Positions 51,210 to 55,267 of a DNA stretch of 55,267 nucleotides are shown here, piece after piece. A program made the translations under genes and the position numbers. Below the pieces are notes generated by a model. It ran no database searches. It was not told the DNA's origin and saw only the letters and a list, made by a program, of their open reading frames with translations. Numbering within the stretch: position 1 is the stretch's first letter; each line of letters begins with the position of its first letter. This stretch comes from an uncultured Anaerolineae bacterium (GTDB lineage Bacteria; Chloroflexota; Anaerolineae; Anaerolineales; Villigracilaceae): positions 1 to 55,267 of the forward strand of contig CAKZJX010000086.1 in assembly GCA_937120535.1 (NCBI GenBank). The letters are read 5' to 3'.

Positions 51210-54200
51210 TCAGGGCAGAGTAAAGCGCAGGATGCGCTGGTTGCCGGCATCGGTCACCCAGATATGCCCCTGGGCGTCCACGGCGATGCCCGAGGGCAAG
51301 CCAAACTGATCCAGGCCGATGCCGTAATCGCCCCATGTCTGCAAAAACCGGCCGTCGGCGTCAAACTGGAGGACTCGGTAGCCCTCCGGATCGGTGACGA
51401 ACACCTGGCCGGCGGCGTTGATGGCGATGAAGGGCTTGTTCTCCAGCGATTGACCGAACCAACCGTAGATGTCCCACTGCAGGGTGGGAATGAAATCCAG
51501 GCCGTCTAGGATAGGAGTGAAGACCTGCACTCGCTGGTTCCAGGTGTCGGTGACATATAGGCGACCATCGGGAGCGATGGCGACGGCCACCGGCTCGTCG
51601 AACCGGCCGGCCTCGAAGCCGGGACCTCCGAACTGAGTGAGGGGCCGCCCCTGCGAATCAAACACCACGATGCGCTTGTTTCCCGTATCCGCAACGTAGA
51701 CCCGGCCCTGGGCATCCACGGTCAGCCCTCGGGGTCCCCAGAAGGTATCGGGTCGTTCGGGCGCGCCGTAGGTGCCCCAAGCGAGCAAGAAACGTCCATC
51801 GGGGGTGAATTTGAGAATACGAGAATTCCAGGTGTCGGCTACATATACCGATCCATCTGGGCCGACGGCCACTCCCCACGGTTCGCAAAAGGTGTCGCTC
51901 GGGACGTTGGGTGGGGGATTGGCCGTGAAGTACGGACAACCTGGTGAGACCGATCCCCAACTGCGTAGGAAATTCCCCTCGGCATCGAAGTGCAGGATGC
52001 GGTGATTGCGCGAGTCGGCCACATAGAAGGTGCCGTCGGGTGCGAAGGCGATGGCACGCGGGGCGTTCATCGGGGTTGGCAGTTGGATGGAGTCGATCAC
52101 CTGATCGGCTATCAGACGGATGGCGTTGGCGTAGGGGTCTTCTTGTACTGACGCTTGGGCCGGCCCGACGCCGTAGTTCCAGATCTGCTCAACCACGTCC
52201 TTGCGGATGTAAAGGCGCATTTGATCGGCCGGCGACCAGTTGGCCAGCGTGAACGACGAGGAGCCCACTGCGGCAGCGTAGCGTGTGTAGTCACGGTGGA
52301 ACCAGATGTCCCAAATGCCAGCCCGAATCTGGGGATCGCTCAGGGCATTGCAGACCCGCGAGAAGTCCCGGCTGCGGATCAAACGGAAGACGCTAAGCAA
52401 GCCGCGGCAGGGATAGGTTTCTGGGAAGGGCAGGTTGGGGTCGCGCGGGTAGTAGAGGCCAAAGTAATCCTGGTTGGGCCACCACATGCGGATGTAGTCG
52501 AAGCGGTAATAATTCGGGCCAAGGGCGGGTTCAATCTTGTCGAAGTTCTTTTGATCCACGATCACAAAGGCCGCGTCGCGCAGAGCACGAGTAGGCACGT
52601 CGAACGAGCGTTGGTTGGTGTAATCGCGCAGATACCAGACGAAGGGCCACGAGACGCCGGTGTCGGGCGCAGAAGCGTCGTAGGCGATGGAGAACCCCAT
52701 CCCGCCGGTAGTGCGCTGAGAGATCTCATAAGCCTGGGCCATCACTTGCTTGACACCGGTGGCGCTATGGGCATACACCAGGTATTCAGTGGCCTGATCG
52801 TAGGTGATGTATGCGGCCCGGAAGGAAGTCCGAATGGTCAAAACCGCCAGCAGGGTGAAGAACGTTAGGGTGAGGATGCGCAAAGTTTGTTTGAGAGACC
52901 AGCTGCGCAGCAGGTAGCGTAGACCAACCGCTGAAGCCAAGGTGGAGAAGGCAGCTAGCAGAAAACTGCCGGTGGCTTGTAGGCTGAATAGGTCCTTGCC
53001 TTGGAACGGCGGGTTTGGCCCGAGCAGGGAGAGCAGGCTGGAGGTCAGGCTGATGACGAACAGCAGGAACAGGCCGATGACCCATCCAAGCTGTTTGCGC
53101 CGCGCTTCTTCCCAGTTCACCGTTTCTACCACATGGCCGAGCGCCCAGCCGCTGAGCAAGATAAAGCCCAGGGCAATGTGACAAGTCAGCCAGGGCATCT
53201 TCTCGCCGGCATAGCTGAAGGCAAACAGGCTGGAGAGGCTCCACCACGCCAGCAGGGAGAAGGTGTTATGGAAGTTGCTCTCTTCGGGGGTGAGCGGCTG
53301 GGGATCGTCGGGCGAGGCGGGGCGAATGCGCCGCCTGAGGCCGAGGAGGATGGCCAAGATCAGGCCCAGAGCCGGTAGGAATTCGTATACTGGAAGTTGG
53401 ATCAGAAGGTAGTAATACCAGGGTTGGCTGCCGCGTTCCACACCGTGTTGCACCAACCAGTAGCCCAATGACCCCAAAAGGCTGGTGAACACGCCGGCAC
53501 TGTTGGTGAAGAGGGTGGTGTGGAGGACGAAGAACACGATCCAGAACGGCAGGGCGGCCCTCCACCAGACCTCCCAATTCCACCACCACCCGATGGCGAG
53601 ACTGAGCAGAAAGGCCGGGACGATAAACACGCCTAGGCGCAGCAGGTCGAGCGGCAGGCTATATCCGCCGATCGTCCACAGGTTGCTTTGGGAGAGGGTT
53701 TGGAGTTCTTCGGCGGTGGTCGGGATGGTCCAGCCGACAACATTGATCGGGAAAGGTGTGAGCATGGGCAGGACGAGCGTTCCGATCACGATCAGCAGGT
53801 CGAACGATCGCTCGGCTCGGATGCCGACCCAGGAATAGCCGACAATCAGGAAATACGCTGCCATGCCCAGAGCGCCGAGGGCTAGCAAGAACAGGACGGT
53901 AGCCGCCGAGAATCCGCCCTGGGGGAGTTCGAGAGGCGAGCGCATTTGGGTGGGATCAAACGGCATGACGGTCTCGGTAGCGCTCAGGGTCTCGGCTTGC
54001 CGGCCGGAGAACATCAGGCCCAGCCAGGTGCCGGCCAGCAGGATGGCGAGGATCAGGAAGAGCAGGAAGGTGCGATAGGATTTCTCGGCGCCAGGCCAGG
54101 GCCGGCGGGTGACGCGAGCGATGAAATAGATCGCCAGGTAGAGCAAAGCCTGTGCGGTGTAGAGGAAGGCCGTCTCTTTGGAGGTGAAATGCAAGACCAA

Positions 54201-54728
54201 GGCAGCAGAGAGCAAGTAGACATATTTGCGTTCGCCGGTCTCCAAATAGCGCAGCATCGCATACAGCATGACGATGCCAGAGAAGACCACAAATGCTTCG
54301 TTGCGAACGTAGCGCCCATAGTAGAGCATGTAGGGGGAGATCAGGAGCAAGAAGCCAGCAATCAATCCGCCGGCGCGGCCTAGGTAGCGCCGCCAGTACC
54401 ATGCCATCCAAACCGTGGCAATGCTGAATAGGGCTGCCGGAATGCGAGAGATGAAGTCGTTTACGCCGAACAGAAAGTAGATCAGGGCCAGGATATGGAA
54501 CTGGAAGGGGCCGTGCATCATCGGCGTATGCGTATAGCCTTGCCCCTTGTAAAGGAGATAGGAGAAATAGGTATGAAGGGACTCGTCGTGACTCATCACG
54601 CGCGTTTCCAAGTCATAAAAGCGCGTGACGATGGCGGCTAAGACGATCAAGCCGAAAATCACGATTTCATTGGTTAGGGCAGGGAGAGAAGGATGGATCG
54701 GTCGGTCAAGCCAGCGTTTTGTTTCCAT
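51210..54728 (-). CDS. Agl23-like GT39 family membrane glycosyltransferase fused to an NHL-repeat propeller
   Basis: The product has 1172 residues. The first 660 or so carry 13-15 membrane helices with a GT-C type first loop: [20 protein letters not shown] and [20 protein letters not shown], as in the TIGR03663/Agl23 group. A soluble part follows (about 660-870), with [20 protein letters not shown]. Residues 876-1172 are an NHL beta-propeller with repeated motifs: [60 protein letters not shown] and [20 protein letters not shown], plus two more. It probably transfers sugars from a lipid donor on the outer face. The start ATG is eight bases after TATAAT. Confidence 0.85.
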   Translation of the reverse strand: METKRWLDRPIHPSLPALTNEIVIFGLIVLAAIVTRFYDLETRVMSHDESLHTYFSYLLYKGQGYTHTPMMHGPFQFHILALIYFLFGVNDFISRIPAALFSIATVWMAWYWRRYLGRAGGLIAGFLLLISPYMLYYGRYVRNEAFVVFSGIVMLYAMLRYLETGERKYVYLLSAALVLHFTSKETAFLYTAQALLYLAIYFIARVTRRPWPGAEKSYRTFLLFLILAILLAGTWLGLMFSGRQAETLSATETVMPFDPTQMRSPLELPQGGFSAATVLFLLALGALGMAAYFLIVGYSWVGIRAERSFDLLIVIGTLVLPMLTPFPINVVGWTIPTTAEELQTLSQSNLWTIGGYSLPLDLLRLGVFIVPAFLLSLAIGWWWNWEVWWRAALPFWIVFFVLHTTLFTNSAGVFTSLLGSLGYWLVQHGVERGSQPWYYYLLIQLPVYEFLPALGLILAILLGLRRRIRPASPDDPQPLTPEESNFHNTFSLLAWWSLSSLFAFSYAGEKMPWLTCHIALGFILLSGWALGHVVETVNWEEARRKQLGWVIGLFLLFVISLTSSLLSLLGPNPPFQGKDLFSLQATGSFLLAAFSTLASAVGLRYLLRSWSLKQTLRILTLTFFTLLAVLTIRTSFRAAYITYDQATEYLVYAHSATGVKQVMAQAYEISQRTTGGMGFSIAYDASAPDTGVSWPFVWYLRDYTNQRSFDVPTRALRDAAFVIVDQKNFDKIEPALGPNYYRFDYIRMWWPNQDYFGLYYPRDPNLPFPETYPCRGLLSVFRLIRSRDFSRVCNALSDPQIRAGIWDIWFHRDYTRYAAAVGSSSFTLANWSPADQMRLYIRKDVVEQIWNYGVGPAQASVQEDPYANAIRLIADQVIDSIQLPTPMNAPRAIAFAPDGTFYVADSRNHRILHFDAEGNFLRSWGSVSPGCPYFTANPPPNVPSDTFCEPWGVAVGPDGSVYVADTWNSRILKFTPDGRFLLAWGTYGAPERPDTFWGPRGLTVDAQGRVYVADTGNKRIVVFDSQGRPLTQFGGPGFEAGRFDEPVAVAIAPDGRLYVTDTWNQRVQVFTPILDGLDFIPTLQWDIYGWFGQSLENKPFIAINAAGQVFVTDPEGYRVLQFDADGRFLQTWGDYGIGLDQFGLPSGIAVDAQGHIWVTDAGNQRILRFTLP

Positions 54729-54736
54729 AGAGCAAA

Positions 54737-54742
54737 ATTATA
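54737..54742 (-). promoter_or_regulatory. -10 box giving a probable leaderless start for the Agl23-NHL gene
   Basis: On the minus strand TATAAT (54742-54737), eight bases (TTTGCTCT), then ATG 54728. There is no room for a ribosome-binding site. A -35 box is not clear. Confidence 0.6.
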
Positions 54743-54808
54743 ACGGCAAATCGGCGAGACAACGCAGCAAGGTTATTGTTCTAAAGTTGGTAAAAGTGTG
54801 GGTTAATT

Positions 54809-54842
54809 GGTTGTGAGGTAGCCCGAAAACCACCTCACAACC
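54809..54842. repeat. Perfect 11-base inverted repeat
   Basis: GGTTGTGAGGT (54809-54819) and ACCTCACAACC (54832-54842) around a 12-base loop. Neither strand has a T-run directly after it. It could be an RNA hairpin or a protein-binding site. Confidence 0.6.
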
Positions 54843-54862
54843 GAGCCGACCGATGAATCCGC

Positions 54863-54890
54863 GCCCTCGCCGCTCAGGGCCGATTTTTTT
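54863..54890 (+). terminator. Possible intrinsic terminator without an upstream gene
   Basis: GCCCT (54863-54867) pairs with AGGGC (54876-54880), then CGATTTTTTT. The stem is short but the T-run is good. No plus-strand gene is visible upstream, so it might end a small RNA that includes the inverted repeat at 54809-54842. Confidence 0.45.
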
Positions 54891-54912
54891 CCGCTTCTAG
54901 GGCGGGCCTTTC

Positions 54913-55267
54913 ATGTATGTTTTCCGTGAACTCGCAATCGAGCGCCTGGACAGCCTGATGGTCCTGGAAGTCAGCATGGACGGCGCGCCCCTGCCCGAAG
55001 GTGCAGGCGTGGGCCAGGCCGAGATTGCCGGCGCAGACCCCGTCAGGGTTACCTGGCATTTTGCTCCGACCTCAGATTCCACCCATACCTTCATCTTGCG
55101 CTACCGCGTGCAGGGCGCCATCGAAACCAGCCCGGAGGGAGACCGTTTGCGCTGGTTTGCCATCCCGCCTGACCACGGCTACCCCATCGCCTTCCCGAGC
55201 GGCAGCCTGGTCAGCGCCCCGCCCGAATGGCAGGCGCGCGAGCAGAGAATCGTCGCCAACGCCCTAC
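54913..55267 (+). CDS. DUF2207 domain protein, partial and lacking its N-terminus
   Basis: The frame from ATG 54913 runs off the right edge after 118 codons. It reads YVFRELAIERLDSLMVLEVS, then VRVTWHFAPTSDSTHTFILR and YRVQGAIETSPEGDRLRWFA, the beta strands of the DUF2207 membrane protein family. Members normally begin with a signal peptide and earlier strands; here a TAG stop stands in frame five codons upstream, so that part is missing. No ribosome-binding site is seen. It may be a truncated gene, a frameshifted one or a junction in the assembly. Confidence 0.6.
   Translation, partial: MYVFRELAIERLDSLMVLEVSMDGAPLPEGAGVGQAEIAGADPVRVTWHFAPTSDSTHTFILRYRVQGAIETSPEGDRLRWFAIPPDHGYPIAFPSGSLVSAPPEWQAREQRIVANAL

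Overview
The window looks like a chromosomal segment of a moderately GC-rich, Gram-positive-like bacterium, most probably a Chloroflexota (Anaerolineae-type) genome. The reasons are a type 2 isopentenyl-diphosphate isomerase, an Agl23-like membrane glycosyltransferase joined to an NHL propeller, an Asp23 protein with no outer-membrane genes in sight, many lipoprotein and membrane genes, and very frequent GGCCGG-type words. This placement is inference; no rRNA is present. I see no insertion sequences, phage genes or CRISPR arrays.

Region 1 (1-3933, + strand) is the classical translation/transcription block: tuf (3' end) - rpmG - tRNA-Trp - secE - nusG - rplK - rplA - rplJ - rplL. It carries visible RNA control: two matching L1-binding-like stem-loops, one before rplK and one before rplA, and an L10-type leader that runs into an intrinsic terminator directly in front of rplJ.

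Region 2 (3936-11876, - strand) is a self-contained sugar PTS operon. Its order is PRD regulator, GatB-type IIB, GatC-type IIC, PfkB kinase, AraD/FucA-type class II aldolase, IIA-HPr fusion, Enzyme I and a small SCP2 protein. General and sugar-specific PTS parts are encoded together with two sugar-phosphate enzymes, so the operon could import, phosphorylate and cleave one ketose or alditol. A stem-loop sits between the IIC and kinase genes.

Region 3 (12191-22845, + strand) holds a membrane-anchored spermidine-synthase-like protein, a DUF1461 protein, fabG, an Asp23/Gls24 protein, nusB, a TatA/B-like protein, tatC, a large carbohydrate-active lipoprotein and a penicillin acylase-family hydrolase. 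Region 4 (22960-30621) has a PLP-dependent deaminase/desulfhydrase (-), full-length polA, a TPR protein, an unknown gene and radC.

Region 5 (30643-40870, mostly - strand) has acylphosphatase, an HExxH membrane peptidase, an AEC transporter, a HEAT-repeat protein coupled to an RseP-like site-2 protease, a radical SAM/SPASM protein with an AbrB-like N-terminus, an M29 aminopeptidase (+) behind a long structured leader, lipoamide dehydrogenase and an AIM24 protein. A GC-rich, strongly structured RNA candidate ending in an intrinsic terminator lies at about 40002-40202. Region 6 (41140-55267) has plsC, a HAD phosphatase, two unrecognised genes, a lone CoA-transferase subunit, an alpha/beta hydrolase, a lipoprotein, fni, acpP, sucCD, the Agl23-NHL fusion and a DUF2207 fragment running off the end.

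Several genes have a TATAAT-like box only 7-8 bases before their start codon (12191, 26936, 54728, possibly 32185), which suggests leaderless transcripts. Others show ordinary promoters, the best being TTGACT-17-TATAAT before the AIM24 gene.
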